From Acanthacorydalis orientalis (lineage: Eukaryota; Arthropoda; Insecta; Megaloptera; Corydalidae): a stretch of DNA of 64,000 nucleotides. The stretch lies in NCBI GenBank assembly GCA_034766995.1, contig CM068322.1:34398439-34462438 (forward strand), given 5' to 3'. Under the pieces are notes generated by a model. The model saw only the letters and a program-made list of their open reading frames with translations, was not told the origin of the DNA and made no database searches. A program made the translations under genes and the position numbers. Shown one piece after another: positions 23,253 to 36,559 of the stretch; position 1 is the stretch's first letter; every line of letters starts with the position of its first letter.

Positions 23253-26200
23253 TGTCTAGACTTTCAAGTACTATAAACAAAAATTGATGTTAAATAATTA
23301 ATAATTAATCTCTGTCCGAAGTAAAAAAACAGCTGCTAAAATTTATATTTTTTTTAAAATTCTGTTTTAGGTTTCGTATTTTCAAATATTAATCATTTCT
23401 ATAATAAAAATGTATTATTCCATTTTCGAATTTTGATTGATTCAATAAAGACAGTCGGCAGCTAATGGCCTTATTTGTTAACACACCCTGAAACCTCAAA
23501 TAACTACCCAACTCAATAAACAAAGCGTTAAATTGAAAAAGAATTATAAAAGAACTTTGCTAGATCATCAGAAGTTAAAATTAATAATGATATATAAACA
23601 ACTAATACTATTCTGACCAATTTCGTCAAATATTCAAGAATGTGTATCTCTGGCTAATTTCTTCTGGTTGTGTATTTTTCAAAATGTGCACGTTTAATAT
23701 ATTATATTTTCTGGCACTGTCGGTGAAGTCACTTTCAGAGATTACTTTTTTTCTCATAAAAATAATCTGGTCAAAAATGTTTGATAAGTAATTAATGATC
23801 AGTTTTGTTTGTTACCTATAACCATTTAGAAGGCGTTGCCATCATCCTGAAAGTGTTCGAGTACAGAAGATCTATCAGTAACTTAATGCTCTGCAAATGT
23901 TTCAATTGATTCAGTAAATAAAGAGTTAATTTGACGATACTGTAAGAAAGTAATGATTTTGGTTACTTCGATCTATTTTTAAATGGATGTGCTTGCTGGT
24001 GCATGCAGGTGGAAGATGATGGAACTAGATGCCAGGTAATGTAACCGGTGACACATGGATCAGGATGAGAATACTGAGTCGAGCAAGAGCTGATCACATC
24101 GTGATGTTACAGGAACAACGCAGATCTGGTTACCAACCAACAACTGAAATTGTTTTACATTACAGCAACCTTGATATTTATCTTAATATCAGATCGTATG
24201 CTCATGTACTAGTATTATATAAAAGGTGAGGTCACCTTATTATAATCGATTGATATTAGAGCATAAAAAATATTCTGAAAGAATATCAGTTGTAATATGG
24301 CGGATATGATTTCGAGTGTAAAATAAATCGTAGAAATACAAAACATTAATGCGCATATATGACCGTTGCGCGTGGTGCATGCACCATTACTTAATTGATG
24401 CTCTTGTTAAAAATGTGATTATCAATATCAGAACACACAACGACCTCTCGAACAGGGATCACGATCCTTAGTTCAGAAAATCCTGTTCGAACTGGAACGA
24501 GATTTGTACCATTAATTACAAAGTAACAATCAAAGCGTACATTGATTAGACATGTTGTTATTCTAATTATGTACTAACATCGATCCGGCATGTTTTTTGT
24601 TTCTCCGCACGGTTCCCATAGAAAGTATAATAGATTTTATTTTTAAATTAATTTATCGCTAACGAGTGGACACGTGTTCGCAGACTGTTCTATAAACAAA
24701 CATTATATAATTTACCGTCGTCTCGAAACATTCACAACAATACAACGGCTTCACAATTGTGTTCATAATTTTTTTAAAACTTTTTCTTTATCGCAATCGA
24801 CGATATATGCTCTGACCTCAAATTTTATATTACTGTGAAATCGCTCAAGGGACCTGTACAAATTTATCACATTCTTAAATATTTCACGAAATGGGTTATC
24901 TTTGATGTTTTCTTTACAGACTTTTTTTTCGTTTCAGTAATTTCACAATGTTTGTTCATGTTTATCTAAACAATAAAACGAGCGTTCGTTACAAAATCGT
25001 AGAATCGTATTAAAAAAATGATAACGTTCTAAAAAAATAACAGGAATTCAGTATTATTAAAAACAAATGAGTGTGTTATTTAAATACTTTTTAATTTATT
25101 TTATAATAGCATTAGAGAGAATATGTGCATATGTTCAAGAGAAACATAAGAAAGCTTTTGTTTGTTATCAGAGATTTAATTGTCATAAACGTTTATTCCA
25201 AGTATACAAATTTAAAATGAAACAATAATTAAATATTTTTCGATTTTAATTTTTATTGTTAATATGATTCACTATTTTCGAGTAAACGTTTAAATTTAAA
25301 TTGGAATACTTATGTAGTACAATCATTGATAACATAAAAAAGTATTAATATCAAAAAATAAATATAGCTATAAATTGAAAATCAACTGATTTTTTTAATA
25401 ATATATATATGATTATAAATTGAAAACTGAAAATAAGTACAATTAACATTAAATAAAAATTTGAAATTACCATAGTTAAAATTCGATAAAACATTTGAAT
25501 TAAGAACGATTGTGACGTGTTGGAAAATATTCTGAAATCAATTGACAGAAAGAACGGGAGACCAATATGACAAAACAATGAGATAAAAAAGGAATCAAGA
25601 AAAAAGCGTTCATTATTAAATGGAAGATGTCCAAATATAAAATTAATTTTCATCTGGATTCATTTATATTTGAAATCTTCAGTACCTTAGTCAGTACCTT
25701 CTTGAGCTGATTCATTATTTTCGAATAAATATTTACATTCAAATTGTAATGATTCATGTAACATAAATATTGATAATGTGTGAACAACACTCAATATTTA
25801 AAAACGAAAACATCTAATGACATAAAATCGATTGAAAGTTATTTACTTTTTAATACGAATGTTTAAGTATCTGGCACAAGGTTGCGAATTGAAAATTATT
25901 CAGAAATCAAAATCTAAATGAAAAATTAAAATCCGATAAAAATATATTTGAATCAGAAATGTTCAAGAGATTTTTGGAAAATATTCTGTAACAATTAATA
26001 GCAAGAATGAGAGAATTATATCAGAAAATAAAGAGATAAAAGAAGAAATCAATAAACAAAATGAGTTTTTGTTAAATGGTGAGATTTTAGTTGTAAATTT
26101 AATTAGCACAAGCTTTTATTGACATATAAAGCTTTAAATATTTTTTTAATTTTCTCCGATCAATTGGAATAGTGTTCTGGTTGTTCTTTTTAGCACACAC

Positions 26201-26687
26201 ATTCACTTTTAATTTAAAATGAAGTTAGATTTTCACGAAGAATTTTAGAGTATAATTTCAAATAAATTTATGAAACTATTGAATTTGATTCGAATATTTA
26301 TAAATATCAAGTTTTTACAATTACTTTTATGAATTTCAAAATATATAAAATCACTGTCAATTAGAAAAAAAATGTTTTATTACATACAAATATTAGGTTT
26401 GACTTTAATCAATTTTATGAAAACGATTCGTTTTGAAATTAAAAAAGTATTTGTATACAAATATTTGAATTAATAACAAAAATCATCCGGTGTTACAGTT
26501 GCTGAACACTGAATTAAGAAACGGATGTTTAATAAAAGAATATCTGAACGTAGCAACTGCTATTTATATTTATCACATTTTCAGATGATTAGAATTATAA
26601 ACGAAAGGATTAAACGGAATTAAAGAAAAAATAATCTTTGAAACGAAAAAATGTTTTGACATTCCATCCTTATCCAAAAAATATGTT

Positions 26688-26767
<80 letters not shown>

Positions 26768-27020
26768 ACATGGGCGTGCGTGTGGACTATTTATTTTTTT
26801 TAAAAAAATAAATACTATCTTTCCAGTTTGATGATCTCTGAAACGATATCAAATCGATATTTTTCATGACGTTCAGTACTTTTATTTTGTCCGAAAAACT
26901 GTGACCCCACTTCTGGGAGCCGACAGATAAGACACAGGCTGAATGTAGTGTGTAGATTTGACGACGGGGTTACAAGGTCGAAAATACGTTCATGTTTTCA
27001 TCATGTGACTAAAACTAGGG
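22215..27020. other. Intergenic AT-rich region with repeats
   Basis: No supported gene. It holds a foldback copy at about 22590-22925 (both arms, with AAGCAACAATCAAAAATGA and GATTTGTGGACTGAGC), a (TA)n array at about 23191-23251, another foldback piece at about 23740-23890, and a (TA)n array at about 26690-26764. At 24009-24035 a 27-nt open block lies between an AG acceptor and a GTAATG donor; it may be chance. The stretch 24900-26690 is close to featureless. Confidence 0.5.
22590..22925. repeat. Foldback repeat copy with both arms
   Basis: The left arm reads CGCATTTTCATGGCGATTTC and CACAGACCACAAACATTTTT; the right arm reads AAGCAACAATCAAAAATGA and ACATTTCTGATCAGAAAAAC. The centre has GATTTTTCTGTACCTTGGTG and CTCTG...GATAGCATCACCATC. 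Non-coding. It lies upstream of TFIIB. Confidence 0.6.
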
Positions 27021-27025
27021 TTCAG

Positions 27026-27033
27026 TATATAAT
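27026..27033 (+). promoter_or_regulatory. TATA-like box upstream of uricase
   Basis: TATATAAT lies 124 bp before the proposed first ATG at 27150. Two perfect arthropod initiator motifs, TCAGT, lie downstream at 27071-27075 and 27113-27117, the first about 45 bp from the TATA box. This supports transcription starting just before the small first coding exon. Confidence 0.4.
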
Positions 27034-27149
27034 ACAAACGGTATTCCGTATGAAATTAGTATACGAATTTTCAGTGTACCTCGACGAAGTGTCATCAAGT
27101 CGGTTTGTCTCTTCAGTGTTCTTGTGTAGGACGACACGACACTACAACA

Positions 27150-28108
27150 ATGAGCGGTTGGTCTTATAACGATAAGTGAGTCTTTGATTTTTCTAATCGT
27201 TTTTTCTGTGTGCGTCTTTTTTTTGTAAATAGAGACCTTCAGGTAGCTTTTCTGTTCAGCATTTCACAGAAAAACCAAATACTTTTTTTGTGAACTCTTA
27301 GCCGAATTTCATATAAAAATATAAAATGTTATCAAATGTTACCGGTTTTACAAACAAATTTACTTTCGACTCATAAACTACAAAAAGTATGATAAATTGG
27401 TGTTTTCAAAATGATGAAATCACAATTGAAATGCTTATAAGCGAGAATCGAAAATGATCTATAATCATTTATTAAATATATTCGAACCGAAATCATTTAC
27501 GATTCGTGGACCGGCAGAAAAAATAATTTGTGAAAGTGGATTTAGTCAAGATTTGTGTCGAAAGCTCTGATTAGAACTAAATTTCAAATCTGTTCCAAAT
27601 ATCTGACACAAATCTAAAAATGAAATATCGTTCATTTACACAAATGTATTCTTTTTTCATCACACGGATCACAAATAAAAATCCTGGTCAAAACTGTTCA
27701 ATGAATCGAAAATGATTGCGAGTGACTAGTGAAGAATTGGCTTCTAAGAAAATCGTTCATAATAAAAATGTCCGAAAAAACAAATACAAACGGGTAACTG
27801 TGCGAGTTTGTTTTTATTTCTTTGAAATTAAATGTATTTGAATTGATGTTATCTTCTTTAAGGTCGATATTTTTGTTCTTCACTAAGATTCGTGCTGACT
27901 TTTGAGTTATTATCGCGCATTACAGTTATATTTTTTGTGAATGTGCTTAAATTCGCTACCACAAATGAATTTTCAGAAATTAACTTTAATTTTCTCAAAT
28001 CACATAAACTTTATCTGATAACAAATATTTAATTATTAATTATTGGTCATTTTTTATTGTCTCTTTTATGTATTTCGATGACTATCTTTTCAAACAGAAC
28101 ACATTCAA

Positions 28109-28155
<47 letters not shown>

Positions 28156-31100
28156 GATGTGTGTGTGTATGTGAGTAATATTTAGAATCAAATTAAATAT
28201 AAGCAAAAAAAATTATATTTTTTCCAGGAGATTAACTGTAACTGTTTTTACCTTTCCACAAACAATTTCTCAATGAAAAAACTATATCTTTGTGTATATA
28301 AGAAGCAAAGTAATTTCGTGTCATGTTCCGTAGATTAAAAGGCTATAAAATGGAATGTTTTAAAAGAAGTACATAATAGTTTTTTTTTATCGTGAATGCT
28401 AGTTCATGTTTTTCATTTAAAAACGTGCTTTCAACATATATGAATATCTTCAGTTACTTTTATCTTTATCTTTTTATAATTATATATCTATATATATATA
28501 TATATAATTTAAAAAACTTTAATAAATTAGTATTTAACATTTCTTTTCATAAATGAACTATCTACCTAAAGCAGCACTTTATTTCTTTATCAAAATGTTC
28601 AATAATTGATCGAAAATGAAGATACAGATAAATTAGAAATAAAATAGAAAATGTTTGGAGAAGATAAGCATTAGTTTAACCATTTGCGAACTATTAGGAC
28701 TTACAAGTCATGTGAACAAAAAAATTATATGAAATAATCGATTCTTCATTATTCACCTCACGGGACTTTTAAGTCATAAATAAAAAAACTACTGTAAAAT
28801 TTATATTTTTTTCCGTTAAAAAATATTCGTTTCCGAATGTTATTATTTTTCATAATAAAAATTGTATTGTTCTACTTTTTACATTCGAAGTGAACTCTTC
28901 GTTAACCCCACGAACCAAACAAATATTTTTTTGATCAAAAATATTCAATAAATTATTGTAAATTATTTTTGACTGTTGCTTAAACGCTTTTCAATGGTCA
29001 CGCCATCATCCTTAGAGTGTTAGTGTGTAGAAAAAACTTCTTGTATTTCATTGAATTCAGTAAATAAAAGGTTAAATTGAAAGAAACTATAACTCGAATT
29101 TATCAATCACTGAGTCATCAAAAATTACAGTTGAATGTGATATAGAAACAAATGGTTATATTCTGGCCAATTTCTGTATTTTTATTAGGTTGGTAGGAAA
29201 ATAATTACGATTTTTGTTTTATGAATTCCGACCTTATGTTTTTTCAATGAAAGTGCCATTTTACTCCACAAGCCACATACTTTCTTTCTGTTCATAAATG
29301 TTCAATAAATCATTATTGGTCGTTTTAGATGACTGTTATTATTACGAAATAATCAAAAAATGATGAAATTTGAAAAATGATTTTTTTGAACATATTTCAG
29401 TACAGAAAAATGTTTTTGCTTGCGGATGAGAAAACAATTCGTTTGTGAAAGTGAATTTAAAAAATTTAATCGAAAATGAACGTCCAATTTATAGATGAAG
29501 TACTCAAATACCGGTCACTTTTCAGAATCCTCGGCGTTCGTAAAATCAACACGAGCTCTGCATCGGCACCGAAACCAACGAAAATATCGTCGACGTCCGC
29601 CACACCCTCGCAAGTGTCTACCGGCAGTCTCGATTTCGTCGGCCGCGACCAATACGAATTCGGAAAATACGGTTACGGCAAGAATCACATCAAACTCTTG
29701 CACGTGCACCGCGAAGGCTCTTACCACACGATCCGTGAGTTCGAGGTCGACACGCATTTGAGATTATCGACGCAGAAGGATTACCTCGAAGGCGACAACA
29801 AGGACATCATCGCGACCGATACACAGAGGAATACCGTGTGCGTGCTGGCGAAGAAGCACGGTATCAAGACACCCGAAGAGTTCGGACTGTTGACGTGCAG
29901 TCATTTCCTGTATCTGTATCCGCACGTCGTCGAGGTGTCTGTCAATATCGAGGAGTACCCGTGGGAGAGACTGCAGGCGAATGGCAGGAACCACAACCAC
30001 GCGTTCATTTTTTCACCGACGGCGATCCGGTTCTGCACGGTGTCGCAGAAACGAAATGGTATGTGTTAAATAACAGTCTGTTCTAGTGTATTCGGATCCA
30101 TGGATATTTTGTAACTGTTTTCGGAAATTCGGTAACGATTCGATCGTTTAAATTTAAATATAGGAATCGTCGCCGTCTTCAATAACATTTTGTAAATCGA
30201 AAATGAATTACAATCACAAATGAATTCGTTTTTCATCCTTTAAACCACATACTTTTTGTGGCTAAAAATATCAAGGTGTGGAAAAACCATTGATTTCTCT
30301 TCGCCTTGGAGATACTCATTAGATACTCATTTTTTGTGAAAGTAAATAGATGAGTATGTTATTTAATATAGACTTTCCTTTATCAGAATGATAGAATATT
30401 GTCTTCTTCATATCTAAATAATAACAATTTTTGAGTATGAGCTCTGGCAAAATCTGTAAGACGTTCATTATTGACAAATTAAAGGATTCAAATGTGATTT
30501 TTCATGGTAACAACGCACTTTATCGATATTTTTTTGAACCGTACGAACCCCTTCTTAGCAATTATTTTCAGTAATGTTTCGTAGTTTGTTCTAAATCATC
30601 ACGTAATTTGTTCCAAATAATCAAAATAGGGTTCTTTTCAGGAAACTTAATAGTGTTAAAAATAAAAAAGGGAGATTTTGTCCCACCTTGACGCTTTAAA
30701 GATGATTGAGTTGTCATCGAAATGTGTGTAAAAAATATTTAAAAATGATTTTTAGAACGGTCAGAGTTCCTTTTGTGGTTTGAGGTGTGAAAAAATAATT
30801 AATTTGCGATAATAAAACAGTTCTGTCATACTATTTTACAGGGCAGAAATCTACGTTCTGTGAAATACGATTTCTGATAATTACATACCGACAGATCGAC
30901 TCCGTCTCTTCTCTGAACTTTTCTTCTCACTACAATAAAAAATGAGCTGTCGTTTCGTTTATCTACACATTTTATTATTTTAACTTTTACGTCAAGACTT
31001 ACTTGTACCATTCACTGTATTTCAATGACAAAGGTTTACAATTCACTGGAAAAAAAACTATAAATTATATAGAAACGCGGTGATAATACAACAATAATTC

Positions 31101-33968
31101 AAGGTAAAAGATAAACAGAATCATTAAGGGAACTATTTCGTATTCTAGCAATAATTATAGTTGAATTAACCACTAAACTGTTTTTAAAAATCATTCTGTT
31201 TGATAACAGTTAATTAAAGAATACTTAACGATTGTCTAGTTTCGGTAGGACGTGATTTTATTTGGAATAGGTTTTTAATGATTTGTGTTCGGTTTCTTGG
31301 AACTTTTCCCTGATGTCACTATTTGAGAGGGACAGCAACAATAATCAAGTCGACATTAATGAACGCAAAAGGTTGTTGTCGGGGTCCTGTACCCCCAGAT
31401 ACGGCCAGCAACATTATGATTATAAACAAAAAGACGACCAAATACCTCAAATATGTGAAAAAAATGATTTGTTCCCTCTTTGTGGTTAAATTTTTAAATA
31501 TTTGAAAACAAATATTATCTTTAGTATATGGATTCCCGGTATAAAATGATTTTTATAAGTTTACATGGTTTAAAAATGATAGAATTATCACTGAAATGTG
31601 AAGAAGAGGATCAAAATTAAACAATAACAAATTTTTTTATTTTTCCATTGAGGCGAATTCTATTTGTTTTCGTTTTTCTATTACCGGTTTCGTTTTTCGA
31701 CATCTTCAGATGGGTACTGGTAATGGAGAAACAAAAATAAAGAACGACCTCGAGGAACAAAACAGTCATTTCAAATCCAAGTACATAGGAATGAAATAGA
31801 TTATAAATAAGGGAAAACAGTTTGATAAGAAACTTTTTCTGACTCTGTAGGATGTATTATGTCTACAGATTAATTTGGTGCCTTTTTTTTATAGAAATTG
31901 AATGTTTATTTAAGGAAAAATTGAATACATTTCAAATATCCTTCATTATGTTGTGTAACTTTTTCCCTCTGACGCATAATTGGCGAATAGTTTGTTGAAA
32001 AGAGATGGTTTCTTTGAGTTGATAAAATCGTAATGCATTTTCGAATCACTTCCACTATTTTAGCATTTTTTGCATGTTTTATGCATCACAAAAGCTGAAA
32101 AAATCATTCTCGTGGCTTCGGTAACATTTTTTTTCAAAAGAAATTCGAAAAGTATGCAATACCTAATATGCTGCTTTTCGGACACTCTCCTGTTGACTAT
32201 TGTTTTGTGAGGTTATACCATCTGTTTGGCCAGACATATAGTGTTTTTTAAGTGTTAAGGTCGGAACTTCAAAGTCGTAGAACGACTAGAAAATATTTTA
32301 ATTTAAAACATGATTATGATTGGTTTAATTCAAAGGCACAGAACTGATTTTCACGCCAAATAATTCATTTGTGAGGATAGTTATTGTAATTTGAATGAAA
32401 TTGAGAAGAAAAATAAGTTATGTGATTATAATTGATCGGTGTCGTCGCAAGAACACGCGTACAAATATGTGAATGAACTGATTATTTTTTAGTTTTGAAA
32501 ATAATTCGGGTACATCAACACTGTCCAATGATATACGAACCGATTTACACCAGTTTATAGATGTTTTTATATAAAAAAAACTTATCGTTCTAATCGTGTG
32601 TTATTTACACACAGACAAAAGAAAAGAGACGATCTAAACAGTTATCAATTTAGAATTTGTGACACGCTATTTTTTATACATATAAAAAAGTACATGCAAA
32701 TATTTATGGATCCGGTGCGAACACATTCACAAGCCAATACATATTGAAGTTTAAAACGTAGAATTGTCGTGCACTTTAGAGTCACCGAAAATAATCGGCG
32801 GTCTCCGAGGACTGCGCGTGCTGAAGACGACGATGTCGTCGTTCACGGATTTCGTTCAGGACGAGTACAGGACGCTGCCGGACGCGAACGACCGGATCTT
32901 CAGTACGGTCGTCATGGCCATGTGGGAGTTCTCGTCGGCGTCGGGCGTCGATTTCGATAACACGTGGGATCAGGTCAAGGACTGCATACTCGACAAGTTC
33001 GCGGGACCGCCTGACAAGGGGATCTTTTCGCCGTCCGTGCAGAATACACTCTATCTTACGTCGAAGATGATACTCGATAAGAACGAACAGGTGAGATCGT
33101 TTTCAGTTTTTTTTCTTTTGTGCCCGTGATGATAATTGTACACCTGATTAAGACACATCAATTCGATACGGGTTTATTTGAGATCTAAAACAGTGATTCC
33201 CAATCTGTGGTCCGAGGATTCCTCCCCCATCCAGGAGTCCGCGAGTGACATCTGAGGGGTCTGCGAGAAATTAATTTGTGCAAAAAATGTTTTAAGTTAT
33301 GAACAGCCTTGTCGAATTACAACGGGCTGTACAGACAGGGAAACACAACCCTCTCCAAATCATTTTTCAGATTAATATGGGGGTCCTATGCATTCAAAAG
33401 ATTGGGAATCGCTGATGTAAACTAATTACTAGCTGCATATTCCCAGTCGTATTCTCTCGATGAAGATAAATAAGAATTAAATGGTTTTAAAACATGAATT
33501 CCAGACGTTCTTGCCTCTATTCGAAATAAAATATCAAAACTTATCTAAAATGTATTAAAAGAAAAACAGCATTTTATATACCAGCACGACTGAAAATTTA
33601 TGTATTTTTTCATCCACTCCCAATCGGCTAAGTACATTTATTATTTTTATTGAAATACAATCAATTTCCGGCTATATATTCATTTATATTTTAATACATA
33701 ATTAGTTTATCTAATTTCTAATTAAAGCAGCTACTTTGGACTCAATATGAATGGATTAAGATATGTAATGAAACGATGACAGGCAGTAACTGAGTGAAGA
33801 TAATGAATTACGAAAAATTCATATCCGATTTTTTGATACTACTGACATAATTAGTAATTAAACATTTAATAAGCGTATTTAATGATAACGTTTTAACCCC
33901 ATTTTCTGTAATCCGGTTTGATTCCAATTATATACAGTTCAATATTCTTAACTGATAGAGATTTAAAT

Positions 33969-34036
<68 letters not shown>

Positions 34037-35346
34037 GTGTATTTCATGTTGTATATAAAAGAATAAAAAAATACTGGTTTATAAATTTTTTTGTTGATTA
34101 GAACACAGTTCTACGATTAAAAAATATGAAATATTCTTGAAAATTACATTTTTAATTTTCAAATATTTTAAATATACAAATAGTTCTTTGATTGTCGATG
34201 CCAATATTTTAAGAGTACAATGTACCGAAAAAAACTCAATAAATGATCAATAATTATTCATTAAACATTTCTGATCAGAAATATTTTTTGTAGTTTTCGA
34301 TGAGAAAAAAGAATTCATTTCTTGTTTGTGACTGAATTTTCATTTCACACAAATTGTTTATTGATTAAAATATTAAATGATTGATTACTGATTATTCTGA
34401 TAATTGATGGATAGGAAGATATTTAACTGTTAAAAGAAATTATTCAAATTTTGATCCTCGTTTAATACGAAAAAATATTAGTAGACCTTGCACGGATAAA
34501 ACATTTAATTTTTACTAGAAAAATGTTCGAAACTTACTTTAGATTTCACACTACTTTGATGCTCTGAGGATTATAGTGTCGGTGTTCAAATTTTTAACAT
34601 TATTAAATCAATCAATGATGATTTGTTGAACATTTTTGATCTGAAAGATTTTTTATGTCTCGTGGGCGTGAAAAGAATTCATTTGTGAAAATCAAATTGG
34701 TCACCGTGTCAGAGCCATACTGGTTCATTTTAAAAATATAATCTGTATTTATAATCGCTGATATTTAAAAAGAATCTGCTTTAAAACCCCAAAAACCTTC
34801 AATATTAAATATACCCTAGAATACAGATTATTTTATATGTACAAAAATTCTATTAGACAAAAAGTACGATACCTGTAATTTATTAATCACTTATTAAAAT
34901 AAATTAGACTTCTTTAAATAATATTGGTTGGGAAGAAAATTACTGTTCCTAATACAAAGATTCGATACAACAAACCATTGAATAAAATCAATTGTGTTTA
35001 ATTTCAATTTTCTGTTAAGATATCTAGATACTCATGACGCTGCTATAGCAACTGATATATAAAAATTCCGTTGTTTATGTTATGTTTTGTTGTAATCAAT
35101 AAATTAAGAAAGTTTTTCAACAATCAGTGATTAATTAATTATTGATAGTAATATTAAAATATTCTATAGTTCTCATTGTTAAAATAACTGATTTTTATTT
35201 TAAAGAATTTTAAATGAGCGGCATTTAACGTGATGTGTTGTGAATCTAATTATAAGTTAATTTTTCTAATTTTTACAGTACTATATTTGAGGTTAAATTT
35301 AAAGTGTATTCTATTCATTATTTTATTTTCTAAATAAATTTATGTG

Positions 35347-35399
<53 letters not shown>

Positions 35400-35404
35400 G
35401 GATT

Positions 35405-35474
<70 letters not shown>

Positions 35475-35954
35475 TGTATAAAAAATTACACATGGCGTAA
35501 CATAACCTATATTAAAGAGTCGAATCAGTTTTACTGTACGTCTCGTACTAAATTATAAAAACTTTACTATATATTTCTTAATTGATCTATTCTTAGACTC
35601 GATCGACCCGAATGCAATATATTTACTATTAGAAAAATCGTAAACTGATAACGTTTAAACTGGATTAGTCAAAGAAATAGGTCGAAGTGTTATCGCCGAT
35701 GTGTTTAATTAATATAAAATAAAACCTGACGATAATGAGGGCCAGGTTCAAAGACTGGCGCGTATATGCACTTTTCGTATATTTGTATACACACTTATCT
35801 GTCGCACGTTCATCGTTCTCAATGAGAAAAATATTGTTTATGTCTGCATTTAGACGATAAGGCAGTTCAGGAAGTCGTGTGTTGCGAATGTAATCGGGAT
35901 TAATTATGTCATATCTATATGTATATACATATATACATACATGTATATACATAT

Positions 35955-36019
<65 letters not shown>

Positions 36020-36494
36020 GCGCATAGATAATTCGGTGTCTTTAAATTGAATCAATCATCAACTCTGTTTCAAATTACAATATTTTCTTGTTATCTTAGG
36101 ATTTTGAGTCCCAACCTTAATATTTAAAAACGCTATATATCCTGATCAAACAGTTGGCATAACCTTACAAAACAGTAGTGAACATGATGGCGTCCGAAAA
36201 GCAGCATATTAAGCCTTGCATACTTTTCGTAATTTCAGTTGATAAAAATACTGCTGAAGCAATGAAACGATTTGTTCAGTTTTGGCGGAAGGCGTTGAGA
36301 TCCACAAGATATGAAAAAGATGCTAGAATAGTAGAAGGGATCGGAAAATGAATTATGACTCCATCGATTCAAATCTGATATCTTCTGGAGCAAAGTTATA
36401 TAAAATCATAAAGGATATTTTGAGGATTAGGATGTATTCTACTTTTCCTTAAACTTAATTTTCTTTAAAAAGGCACCGAATTAATTTGTACATC

Positions 36495-36559
<65 letters not shown>

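Noticed and set aside
29476..29525. ATG at 29476 as uricase start
   Set aside because: A clear TTTTCAG acceptor lies at 29525, and an upstream exon at 27150-27175 matches in phase and has a TATA box. Kept only as the alternative.
31283..31505. Two overlapping short frames in uricase intron 2
   Set aside because: No splice context, no recognisable motif; surrounded by repeat DNA.
35665..35964. Minus-strand 99-residue frame
   Set aside because: It begins in a TA/CATA array and shows no conserved motif.
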